A stretch of DNA of 9,304 bases from Gammaproteobacteria bacterium. GTDB lineage: Bacteria > Pseudomonadota > Gammaproteobacteria > Steroidobacterales > Woeseiaceae. Within the stretch, counting starts at the first letter, position 1. Every line of letters starts with the position of its first letter. Under the pieces are notes generated by a model. It did not search any database. It worked only from the letters and a program-made list of their open reading frames with translations, and had not been told where the DNA came from. Where the stretch lies: contig DAOWGY010000069.1 of the NCBI GenBank assembly GCA_030641695.1, positions 1 to 9,304 on the forward strand, in the 5' to 3' direction. This document shows, in pieces, positions 1-7,134 of this stretch. Made by a program: the position numbers and the translations under genes.

Positions 1-1387
1 GGCGATACCAGCGCAACGCTTCTGCAAAACTTGCAGGCTTGTCGTTACCCAGGTTCAGGTCCTGGTAGAGCGCATGATAGTGATTCGCGAGGTCGATCAG
101 GTTGGTCTTGAGAAAACCCACAACCTCCGGCGAATCCGTAACGTCGAAACGGTGCCAGTACTCTGCATCCAGCGCATACCGGATGGCGAACTCTTTCTTG
201 GACTCCACGACGAGTTTCGGGAATCCAGCCTCGCCGTAAATCTCGACGATACGCATGCTGAAATGCGGCGAAACACGGTGATAGGGATTCAGTGCGATGA
301 ACGACTTGTAAATCGACGCGGCGTCATCGTAACGAAGTTTGCCGAAATAGAATTCGCCCAGGTTGCCGTAGATCTTGTCAGCGTAACTGCGTTGACCGTG
401 CTCCGAGAAATACTCGTCGACAACATTGGGACCACCGAGGTTGGAGAAACTGAGACTGATAACGCGAAACGTATCGGCTACGCGGTGCTCATCACCGTCC
501 TCATCGACTTTGTCAAAGTCGTAACCGATCGATAGACGATAGTCGAGCATCCCAACATAGTTGTGCAGGGCCTCCTCGTAGAGCTCCTGCTTGTATAGCG
601 CCCATCCCCGTTTATAAAGCGCCAGCTCGAAGTAACTTGAACTCCTTCCGATGGTAATTATCGCACCATAGGCGCCTTCCGCTTCAAGATACTTTTTCCT
701 TACGAATAGATACTCGCCGCGGCGAAAATGGACTTCGTCGATGTACCTGGAGTGCGGATATTCGGCAACCAGCCGATCCATCACCGCCATTGCGTCGTCG
801 GGCTGACCAATTTCGTCGTATGCCCGCGACATCTGATAGAGCACCTGGTCGTTGCGCTCGTAGTTGGGGTAGGTCTGGAGGATCTCGCGATAAGTTTCGA
901 TCGCCTCACGGGGTCCTGCTGGTATGGGTTCACCTTCAGCGCCGGTTAACTGGGCGTCGTATTCCGACGCTACCGCCAACAGCTCCTGCCGTTGTGACGC
1001 GCGCTGCTCGAAATCCTCCTGTGACTCTCCGAGCTCGTCGGGATTCACTACGGATTGTGGAACGGCAGCCTGCTGCGTCGACGCTGCAGCTTCCGGCGTC
1101 GCCATTTCAACGGCCTGGCCGCCACCGATGACACCGTATTCCTGCTCAATCTGCAGATCGGCAAGCCGCCGCATGGCTTCCGGCGTTCGCGCGCTCGCCG
1201 ACGTCTCGTCAAGGTAGCGGCGGTAACTTTGAGCTGCACGTTCCAGGCTGTCCTCGAGATATACTTCGTCGACATCGGCCTCGACACTGTCGAGTTCCGC
1301 GAGTGTGCCGTGCTCGCTGGTGGTCGTCGCGCAGGCGACAAGGCCCATGGAGGCCAGCGAGAAGACGATGATATGCCGTCTTGTCAC
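1..1387 (-). CDS. TPR-repeat outer-membrane lipoprotein (partial, GltE/AglT-like)
   Basis: The reading frame stays open from a GTG at 1387 to the left edge (462 codons), so the C-terminus is missing. The N-terminus VTRRHIIVFSLASMGLVACA has a basic start, a hydrophobic core and a lipobox LVAC (Cys at residue 19). The residue after Cys is Ala, which suggests sorting to the outer membrane. After a Gln/Ala-rich linker (about residues 80-140) come TPR-like helical pairs from about residue 150, for example AIETYREILQTYPNY and YLEAEGAYGAI. The GTG overlaps the TGA of the upstream gene (GTGA), and an AAGGAG Shine-Dalgarno lies about 8 nt upstream, so this start is well supported. The likely role is a periplasm-facing scaffold of an envelope complex. 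TPR lipoproteins of the myxobacterial GltE/AglT type look similar, but that assignment is from memory of the family. Lipoprotein and TPR are confident; the specific family is not. Confidence 0.85.
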   Translation of the reverse strand, partial: MTRRHIIVFSLASMGLVACATTTSEHGTLAELDSVEADVDEVYLEDSLERAAQSYRRYLDETSASARTPEAMRRLADLQIEQEYGVIGGGQAVEMATPEAAASTQQAAVPQSVVNPDELGESQEDFEQRASQRQELLAVASEYDAQLTGAEGEPIPAGPREAIETYREILQTYPNYERNDQVLYQMSRAYDEIGQPDDAMAVMDRLVAEYPHSRYIDEVHFRRGEYLFVRKKYLEAEGAYGAIITIGRSSSYFELALYKRGWALYKQELYEEALHNYVGMLDYRLSIGYDFDKVDEDGDEHRVADTFRVISLSFSNLGGPNVVDEYFSEHGQRSYADKIYGNLGEFYFGKLRYDDAASIYKSFIALNPYHRVSPHFSMRIVEIYGEAGFPKLVVESKKEFAIRYALDAEYWHRFDVTDSPEVVGFLKTNLIDLANHYHALYQDLNLGNDKPASFAEALRWYR

Positions 1388-3267
1388 GGTTCATCACTCC
1401 TTGCCTGTGCCTGCGTGGCCCGGTCGTAGCTGTCCGCCAGGGCGAATCGCGCCTTGTCCCTGTAACTTTCGAGCCTGCCGCGGCGCGCCATCAGCTCATT
1501 GATCGCCACGACCTCGAGCACGTGTCCCTGGCGAGCCATTAGCAACTCGACTTTCTGCGCCGACACACTGACGCGTGCTCGCAAACGACTGACCGGCATT
1601 TCGTAACCCTCGAAGCTGTGGGTTGCTGCCTGCCGCACCCTGACGTACTGGTCGTACTGCTGTTGCAGAACGGCCATTGCATTGTCCAGCCCGCGCAGAT
1701 TTTGATCAAACCTGGTCAGGCGGTCGTGATATTCAGTCTCCAGCGTCCACATCAACATGCCTTTGAGGCGATGCGTGCGCTGCAGCAGCGATCCTTCGAA
1801 AGGCGACTCTGCCCCTTTCAACTGCGTTTCGATATGCTCGATTTGCGCAAGAACTGCCTGCTCTTCGCGAGTCGCGAGAAATTCCGGCCGCGGCGTGGTC
1901 AACAAGTCATCACGACGCTTCACGAGCATTTTGTGTTGCTCGATTCGCAACCGCATCCGCGAGTCGAGTTCGCGGAACTGAGTATCCACAACAGACAGCA
2001 ATGGTTCGTAATGGTCGTGGCGGATGTCCACCATGTCATCGAAAGAGTCGAAACTTGCCTGCCAGCTGTGCAGCTTTCTTCGTAGATCGGCGAGATCCAG
2101 ATAGTTCTGCAGGCCCGTCTGGAAGTCGTGCGTGGCAAGGAGCTCCATCAAGTAATAGGTTTCGGGCGTCTCCGGCAGCGCGCGTAAGTGAATCACCCAG
2201 TCCTTGTCTTTGCGAATCTCCTCGCGAATTAGCGCCTGCAAGAATCGACCCTCCCGGATGCTTTCGATGGACTGATCAAGTTTGTCGACTTCTGCGCCGA
2301 ATGCGTCCAGCGCCCGACCGTAATGGACTGCAGCGCGCCCGTGCACGTCCAGCTTGCCGTAGGCATAGGGCAACGCGAGCATGGCCTCCTGCGTCGCGCC
2401 ATCCGTCACCTCGCGCCTGGCGAGAATTCCCCAGGGAACTACGGCTCTTTCATATTTCTCGGCGGACAGGCTTGCCCAGCCGGCGCTCAGCAAGGCCTGG
2501 TTGGAAAACGGACCGTCGAGACGTACCCGGTTCAGGAACGGCATCGCATTGTCGAATTCACCGTCCTCAAGCAATATTGTGCCGAGCACCAGGTTGGACT
2601 TGTCCCGTATGGCCAGTTCGGCCGGATCATCGGTAGCAACCTGGCCAGCGCGATCCAGTTGCTCCAGCGCTGCCTGGCGTTGTCCGTCCTGCAGATAGGC
2701 GATTCCGAGATTGTAAGAGGCGAATCCGCCGAAATTTTTCGAGTTTTGAAGTCGCTTCAGAACGTCAACCGATGCGGCCGGCTTGCCTTCGGCGAGATAG
2801 ATGTTCGCCCGCAGAAAGTCGATATCATCGCGAATCGATTCGGGAATTTTGCCATCGATGCGTTCGAGCGCCCGCATCGCATCGGCCATCTGGCCTTTTT
2901 GAAAGTGGATTCGCGCCAGCCTGTAGGCCGCATCGTTACGTACGATTTCATCGACGGCCCCTTCGAGTACCGCCGTAATCGCGCGGCCCGCTCGATGATG
3001 CATCCGGTAGCGCAACTCGAAGTCGCCCAAAGAAAACTCGGCAGCGTCAATATGATAATAGAGGGTGTCGAGCTCCGGTTCGTCAAGCTCATCGTGCTGC
3101 TTAACTTCGGTGTCCAGTCGTTCCAGCGCCTCGAAGAAATATCCCTGATGCGCGTAGTAGAGCGCTTCGCCGAAGTAAAGATCCTTCAGCTCGTCGCTTC
3201 GACTTGGACTCAATGCCAGACTGGCGAACAGCAGGAGCCCGATCCCTGAGAACGGTGCTCGACCCAT
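1384..3267 (-). CDS. Secreted TPR/helical-repeat protein, 627 aa
   Basis: The protein begins MGRAPFSGIGLLLFASLALS, a signal peptide without a lipobox and probably cleaved near residue 24, so it should be periplasmic. Residues about 25-310 form TPR-like helical pairs (ALYYAHQGYFFEALERLD, AAYRLARIHFQKGQMADAM, ASYNLGIAYLQDGQRQAAL). Residues about 330-620 are long charged helices with coiled-coil character and no recognisable catalytic motif. The ATG lies 3 nt after the TAA of the upstream gene, and the TGA overlaps the GTG of the downstream lipoprotein by 4 nt, so it sits in the middle of a coupled operon. It is probably a structural or adaptor component of the same envelope complex as its neighbours. 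I do not recognise a named family beyond TPR proteins found in TolQ/ExbB-associated clusters. Confidence 0.9.
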   Translation of the reverse strand: MGRAPFSGIGLLLFASLALSPSRSDELKDLYFGEALYYAHQGYFFEALERLDTEVKQHDELDEPELDTLYYHIDAAEFSLGDFELRYRMHHRAGRAITAVLEGAVDEIVRNDAAYRLARIHFQKGQMADAMRALERIDGKIPESIRDDIDFLRANIYLAEGKPAASVDVLKRLQNSKNFGGFASYNLGIAYLQDGQRQAALEQLDRAGQVATDDPAELAIRDKSNLVLGTILLEDGEFDNAMPFLNRVRLDGPFSNQALLSAGWASLSAEKYERAVVPWGILARREVTDGATQEAMLALPYAYGKLDVHGRAAVHYGRALDAFGAEVDKLDQSIESIREGRFLQALIREEIRKDKDWVIHLRALPETPETYYLMELLATHDFQTGLQNYLDLADLRRKLHSWQASFDSFDDMVDIRHDHYEPLLSVVDTQFRELDSRMRLRIEQHKMLVKRRDDLLTTPRPEFLATREEQAVLAQIEHIETQLKGAESPFEGSLLQRTHRLKGMLMWTLETEYHDRLTRFDQNLRGLDNAMAVLQQQYDQYVRVRQAATHSFEGYEMPVSRLRARVSVSAQKVELLMARQGHVLEVVAINELMARRGRLESYRDKARFALADSYDRATQAQARSDEP

Positions 3268-3270
3268 GGC

Positions 3271-3804
3271 TTACCAGTCCCCGACTTGAATTCCGCTCTT
3301 GCCGAGGCCCGGATCTGCCAACGTGATACCGAGCGCCTTGGGCTCGACGCCCTTGGCAAACGAGAAATTGCCCGTCTCGTTGAATTCCGTGCCATTTTTG
3401 AGTTTGCCGATCATTGTGACACTGAGTTGGTGGTCACCGGTCGGCAGGTTGCCAGTATAGACGCGCTGCACGCCGCCTTTCTGCAACGCCTCGAGTTCCT
3501 TGAAGCTGTAAATGTGATGCGTCGCAAGTTCACCATTGATCTCGATCTTTACAGCGTCGAGGCGAAATTTGTCATCGGCAGCAACGGAAACGAATACGGC
3601 GACCTGCGTGTTTGACGGATATAGAAGTCGTTCTTCGAGGTTACTGAGATCCGAGGCGATGCTCAGTACGTCGGACTTAATTTCCTGGACCTGCCCGTCC
3701 AGACTGCGCATATCGTCCCCGGAAATGTCCTGCGCCGTACTCATGGCCATCGGACCACTGGCGAGCAGGAGCAATATCAATGTGCGGATAAGTCTCGACA
3801 TCAT
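3271..3804 (-). CDS. Small secreted coiled-coil protein, first gene of envelope operon
   Basis: This 177-residue protein starts MMSRLIRTLILLLLASGPMA, a clear signal peptide with likely cleavage after STA (residue 24). Residues about 28-62 form an amphipathic coiled coil (MRSLDGQVQEIKSDVLSIAS). The remaining 115 residues look beta-rich and Ig-like (TQVAVFVSVAADD, AVKIEINGE, HQLSVTMIGK), with a conserved-looking tail ending in GDW. An in-frame ATG exists at 3870, but that start would bury the signal peptide behind 22 unlikely residues. The ATG at 3804 has AAAGGGA about 6 nt upstream and is preferred; the adjacent ATG at 3801 is equivalent. Homologues of this type are, as I recall, sometimes mislabelled as AraC-family regulators; no helix-turn-helix is visible and the signal peptide argues against it. 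It probably works in the periplasm with the two TPR proteins that follow. Confidence 0.82.
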   Translation of the reverse strand: MMSRLIRTLILLLLASGPMAMSTAQDISGDDMRSLDGQVQEIKSDVLSIASDLSNLEERLLYPSNTQVAVFVSVAADDKFRLDAVKIEINGELATHHIYSFKELEALQKGGVQRVYTGNLPTGDHQLSVTMIGKLKNGTEFNETGNFSFAKGVEPKALGITLADPGLGKSGIQVGDW

Positions 3805-3821
3805 GAAAATCCCTTTGCGTA

Positions 3822-3840
3822 TTACATAATCCATATGTAA
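3822..3840. promoter_or_regulatory. Perfect 7-5-7 palindrome, possible operator of envelope operon
   Basis: The sequence TTACATAATCCATATGTAA has two perfect 7-bp arms (TTACATA/TATGTAA) around a 5-bp spacer. It lies 18-36 nt upstream of the ATG at 3804, in the leader or core promoter of the envelope operon. Its A+T-rich composition contrasts with the surrounding GC-rich DNA. It could be a dimeric repressor site; as RNA the hairpin would be weak. No clear -35/-10 pair could be placed around it. The symmetry is seen directly; the function is inferred. Confidence 0.4.
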
Positions 3841-3995
3841 CTGTCGGCATTGCGCGAAGTCGCGGCACAAACGCGGACATTGGCTAGTGTTGAGGAAATC
3901 AGCGTCTCAATCTGTGAACTGCCCCTCAAATCCACGCCGATCGCAGGAACTGTCGTCCGGGCAGCAGAAGCAGATTCGAGCAACAGGTATGCGAT

Positions 3996-4042
3996 TCACT
4001 CCGCTGCCGTTACTCCGTCACGCGATCACGTCACTCCGTGAC
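3996..4042. repeat. Short T(C/T)ACTCCG direct repeats across the scsD-like stop codon
   Basis: Three copies of T(C/T)ACTCCG start at 3996, 4010 and 4031, spaced by 14 and 21 bp. The last two extend to a 10-bp direct repeat with one mismatch (ACTCCGTCAC and ACTCCGTGAC). The third copy includes the stop codon of the minus-strand thioredoxin-like gene. On the minus strand GTCACG and CGTGAC could pair, but no T-run follows, so a classical intrinsic terminator is not supported. Confidence 0.3.
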
Positions 4043-4591
4043 CCAGCTCCTCCACCACAAGCCGAGCTGCGTGCTGTATCCGATATCTCGAGCAACAACC
4101 CGGTGCTCGCTGTCGAGAACGTAATAGGTGGGAAACGCATAGACATGCCACGCCTCCGCGACGGTGGCGTCACCCAGAAGCACGGGGACGTTCAGTGCAT
4201 GCCCCGTTGCGTACTCGCTTACTTCGTCGCGGCTCTTCCAATCAAGGGCAACCGTGACGATAGCCAGCCTCGTCTCGTCGCGAATCTTTCGTAAACGAAC
4301 GATATTGTCGGCACTTGCAGAACAGTACGCGCACCAGGGTGCGAAGAAATAAATCAATACGGGCTGGTCAGCATGAACAGAGAGATCGTACGGATCGCCA
4401 TCCAGCGTGGTTGCGCTCAGGGCGGGCGCGAGGACGCGATCGGTACCCAGAAGATCCCGGGACTGGTAGGCGCCAACTGCGATAAACACCACGACGAAAA
4501 ATCCCGCTTCCAGCAAGTAAGTCAGGTACCGACGTCGTTTCGTCGCGACTTGACTGGAAGTCGATTCCGGCTCTACTTGATTCGAGGGCAC
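4031..4591 (-). CDS. Membrane-anchored thioredoxin-fold disulfide oxidoreductase (ScsD/TlpA-like)
   Basis: This 186-residue protein has a short basic N-terminus, one membrane segment at about residues 23-41 (TYLLEAGFFVVVFIAVGAY) and a periplasmic thioredoxin-like domain. The active site is WCAYC (Cys87, Cys90) within LIYFFAPWCAYC, and the cis-proline loop is AFPTYYV (Pro154). The tail GLWWRSW resembles the end of ScsD-type protein disulfide oxidoreductases. It should exchange thiols and disulfides on an envelope substrate, as reductant or oxidant. The start is a GTG 27 nt after the methyltransferase stop; the ribosome site is weak and no other in-frame start lies between that stop and the GTG, so initiation may depend on coupling. 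It is last in the radical SAM/methyltransferase operon, which suggests it maintains cysteines or handles a thiol substrate linked to those enzymes. Confidence 0.9.
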   Translation of the reverse strand: MPSNQVEPESTSSQVATKRRRYLTYLLEAGFFVVVFIAVGAYQSRDLLGTDRVLAPALSATTLDGDPYDLSVHADQPVLIYFFAPWCAYCSASADNIVRLRKIRDETRLAIVTVALDWKSRDEVSEYATGHALNVPVLLGDATVAEAWHVYAFPTYYVLDSEHRVVARDIGYSTQLGLWWRSWVTE

Positions 4592-4618
4592 GCTACCGAC
4601 AACAAGATTCGTGAGTGA

Positions 4619-5398
4619 TCACGGTCGTCGGCCGACGGCGAGCATATAGCCCGCGCCACCGCTCGAGATAAATTGCTCGAGATCCAACAGCACGGACATC
4701 GGATCGCCCCAGGCATCGGGAAGTTCGGCGAGTCCTGTCGCCGTCAGAGAGCGCATTTTGTGACGAACGCGCCGAGACATGTCCAGAAGCGCCTGATTTG
4801 CTTCGCGAATTCGTATAAATTCGAATCCAGCCTCAGTGAGTGACTGTCTATAGTCCGCCAATGACACCGCGCCACCCACGCACAATACGCGGCTCAGGAG
4901 CCCTGTGAGGTTTTCAGGCGCCGGCCTGCTGAGGAAGAAATCCGAAATTCCGATTCGGCCGCCCGGCCGGAGTACGCGACGAATCTGCTCGAGAACTAGA
5001 TCCCTGCTCTCGAACAAACACACACTGCACTCACAAATCGCGACGTCAAACGATCCCGACTCGAACGGCAACCGCTCCGCTGCAGCACGAACGAACGTTG
5101 GCGACGATGACGAAGCCTCAGCGGGCGCGGTAGATTTTGCGCGCTCCAGACTAAACGCAGAGAAGTCGCAACCGATGACCGATGCTCCGAATTCAGCAGC
5201 GATGACGCGCGCTGAACTGCCGCTTCCGCAAGCCACATCGAGCACCTTCGAATCTGGCGAAATCAGCGCCGCACTCGCCAGTCGGCGCGTCAGTGCTACG
5301 CCACCAGGATGAAAGCTGCCGCCGAGCAGCTGCTCCACAATCGGTAGTTCGTAAAGGCTGGCGCAACAACTCGCCATGCTTTGACGCGAGGCATTCAC
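4619..5398 (-). CDS. Class I SAM-dependent methyltransferase, Cys-rich (TrsM/DVU_1556-like)
   Basis: The 259-residue protein has the Rossmann methyltransferase motif I VLDVACGSGSSARVIA (residues 52-67), an acidic residue ending the second strand (GCDFS, Asp78), and the LRPGGRIGISDF post-motif (143-154). It carries notable cysteines: CC at 11-12, CECSVC at 122-127 and LCVGG at 172-176. The N-terminal stretch LYELPIVEQLLGGSFHPGG followed by LTRRL resembles, from memory, the TrsM/DVU_1556 family that partners radical SAM TrsS; ArsM-type arsenite methyltransferases are a weaker alternative. The start is GTG at 5398, overlapping the radical SAM stop as GTGA, with AAGGG 8 nt upstream; ATG at 5377 is an alternative with a poorer site. 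Methyl transfer from SAM is secure; the acceptor is unknown. Confidence 0.88.
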   Translation of the reverse strand: MNASRQSMASCCASLYELPIVEQLLGGSFHPGGVALTRRLASAALISPDSKVLDVACGSGSSARVIAAEFGASVIGCDFSAFSLERAKSTAPAEASSSSPTFVRAAAERLPFESGSFDVAICECSVCLFESRDLVLEQIRRVLRPGGRIGISDFFLSRPAPENLTGLLSRVLCVGGAVSLADYRQSLTEAGFEFIRIREANQALLDMSRRVRHKMRSLTATGLAELPDAWGDPMSVLLDLEQFISSGGAGYMLAVGRRP

Positions 5399-6876
5399 GA
5401 GCGCAGCCCTTGCCGATTCTGGTAACGCGCCAGTGAGATGGGCCCGGTCATGGGTAAATAGCTCTGGCTGCGCAGTGGTTCAAGTCGCTCCCGCTCCAGC
5501 TCATCACGGTAAAACATATTATAGGTGTCGAACGGAATGACGCGCTCTGCATCCGGGTGAACAATATGAACGCAGCTCTTGCGAATTGACCGAAGATCAA
5601 AACTGTGAGCATCGGCAAACTCGACGATCAGCACGCGAAAGACGTTCTCGTATCCGAGCGACTCGTTCGGCGTTGCTGCCAGCCGATCGAGAAACTGCTG
5701 CATCGCGTCAGTCTGCGACTCCGTGGAATGATGCGTCGAAAACAGCTGCAGAAAGTAGTCGCGGATTTCCGGTTCTGTCTCATAGGTAATTGTCGCCCGA
5801 CCCGCATCTATCAGGAAATCAGGATCCACCAGCCCCGTCAGCGGCATGATTTCCGATTTGAGTTTGAGTGCGTAGGCCATGGCGAGGTGGTCTGAATTGC
5901 AAGGTACGGGAATAAGATCCTCAGGCGCAAAGACCGGATATTGTTCGAGAATCCTGCGTCGTACCTCGGTCAGCGTCAGTCTATCTCGCTCCTTATTATA
6001 TCCCGCATCGTATTGTTCGAGTCGCCCTGCAGCCTGCACCGGTTGAAACGTGACACCACGAACACACGACTGCCGGATTGCGTATTCAATAATCTCACCG
6101 AGTTCGTGGTCATTGACTCCCCGGCGAACGGTTGCGACGAGAGTCGTATGGATATCCAGTTCGTTGAGTTTTTCGACGGCGCGAGCATGGACATTCCTAA
6201 GATCCGTTCCCCGGAGCGTCTTGAGCGCATCGGCGTGTAAGGAATCGAATTGCAGATAAATCTCCAGGCCAGGCGCAGCTTCCTTCAAGCGCTCCGCGAA
6301 CCCGGGCTCGTTGGCGATGCGTACGCCATTGGTATTCACCATCAGATGCCCGATTGGCCGCGCACGAGCCATTTCGAGTATTTCCATGATCTGAGGATGT
6401 ATCGTGGGCTCGCCACCGGAGATTTGCACGATGGACGGCTCACCCTCGTTTGCCACAGCGCGATCGAGCATACGTCCTATGTGTTCGAGGCTCCTGTGCT
6501 GCAGCCGTTCCGGACCGCTGTTCGCATAGCAGGTCGGACAACGCAGATTGCAGTTGTCCGTGACTTCGATCAACAGCGTACAACCGTGCTGTTCGTGATC
6601 GGGGCATATCCCGCAATCGTACGGACAGCCGTATCTGACCGGCGTATTTGGCGTGAGAACCTGCTCCGGGGTCTTCGTGAAATTCTCCCTCGCCAGTTTG
6701 TAATAGGCGATGTCGTCCGCCAGCAAGATCCTGTCCGGCCCGTGTTCCGGGCACCGTTTCAACATCCATACGCAGCCGTCCTGAAACACGACCTTGGCAT
6801 CGACTCGCCGGTGGCAAGTACCACAGATCGAGATCGTCGAGTCATAGTATTGATAAGGACGCTGTTTCGCGATCAT
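5395..6876 (-). CDS. Radical SAM enzyme with Cys-rich N-terminus (MJ0619/Tes- or TrsS-like)
   Basis: The 493-residue protein contains the radical SAM cluster motif CNLRCPTC (Cys109, 113, 116), which would bind a 4Fe-4S cluster and cleave SAM, and the SAM-binding GGEP at 154-157. Before this lie a possible metal site, CGTC (18-21) with C35 and CPEHG (42-46), and a second cluster-like motif CPYDCGIC (84-91) followed by PDHEQHGC (Cys99). C-terminal cysteines at 326 (VPCNSDH) and 435 (KSCVHIVHPD, then IPFDTYN) match the layout of the MJ0619 group, which includes the tetraether lipid synthase Tes, and also of TrsS proteins. The ATG at 6876 has AGGTGA one base upstream. It is the first gene of an operon with a methyltransferase (4-nt overlap) and a thiol oxidoreductase. 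Reaction and substrate are not determinable here; a lipid carbon-carbon coupling role is only one option. Confidence 0.93.
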   Translation of the reverse strand: MIAKQRPYQYYDSTISICGTCHRRVDAKVVFQDGCVWMLKRCPEHGPDRILLADDIAYYKLARENFTKTPEQVLTPNTPVRYGCPYDCGICPDHEQHGCTLLIEVTDNCNLRCPTCYANSGPERLQHRSLEHIGRMLDRAVANEGEPSIVQISGGEPTIHPQIMEILEMARARPIGHLMVNTNGVRIANEPGFAERLKEAAPGLEIYLQFDSLHADALKTLRGTDLRNVHARAVEKLNELDIHTTLVATVRRGVNDHELGEIIEYAIRQSCVRGVTFQPVQAAGRLEQYDAGYNKERDRLTLTEVRRRILEQYPVFAPEDLIPVPCNSDHLAMAYALKLKSEIMPLTGLVDPDFLIDAGRATITYETEPEIRDYFLQLFSTHHSTESQTDAMQQFLDRLAATPNESLGYENVFRVLIVEFADAHSFDLRSIRKSCVHIVHPDAERVIPFDTYNMFYRDELERERLEPLRSQSYLPMTGPISLARYQNRQGLRS

Positions 6877-7134
6877 GTCACCTTGTCAGCAATAGCCAGC
6901 GAATTACGAGAGTAACCTGCCGAATCACCAGGTGTGCGACATTTTTGTTATGTGGTATCCCACGAATAGTGTGCGGAGCCGCTGAGTCGAGTCGAAGCTG
7001 TAAATGGCAGGGACTCGTACCTTCACGAGTATCGCTAAACCGCTGTCCAGCTGTGGCTTTCCCTTACACCAACCGCGGCTGAATCCTGCTAGCGTTCATT
7101 GTGTGGAGCCATACGTTCGTGGAGGTATGCTGCT
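6877..7134. other. Divergent intergenic region, 258 bp
   Basis: This gap separates the minus-strand radical SAM operon from the plus-strand AlgP-like gene, so it must hold promoters for both. I could not place a convincing -35/-10 pair for either direction; the best partial box is TTGTCA at 6884-6889, with no good -10 partner. It contains an inverted repeat at 7013-7030, a smaller one at 6952-6963 (GTGG-TATC-CCAC) and a strong Shine-Dalgarno GGAGGT at 7121-7126. No coding frame with signal or family similarity is seen. Confidence 0.6.
7013..7030. repeat. 6-bp inverted repeat in divergent intergenic region
   Basis: The sequence ACTCGTACCTTCACGAGT has perfect 6-bp arms around a 6-nt loop, about midway between the divergent genes. 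It could be an operator or a leader hairpin. There is no flanking T-run, so it is not a terminator. A pair of arms this short can arise by chance. Confidence 0.3.

Noticed and set aside
74..535. Plus-strand open frame of 153 codons near the left edge
   Set aside because: It is antisense to the TPR lipoprotein frame, which continues through the whole region with TPR-like helices.
2323..3249. Long plus-strand open frame (308 codons) inside the TPR gene
   Set aside because: It is fully antisense to the 627-residue TPR protein, has no plausible signal or domain, and its length is explained by the codon bias of the opposite strand.
3805..3870. N-terminal extension of the 177-residue secreted protein to an ATG at 3870
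   Set aside because: It would place 22 residues in front of a textbook signal peptide and make the palindrome coding; the ATG at 3804 has a good ribosome site.
6250..6915. Plus-strand open frame of 221 codons over the radical SAM gene
   Set aside because: It is antisense to the Cys motifs of the radical SAM enzyme, which are clearly the selected sequence; no family features are visible in the shadow frame.
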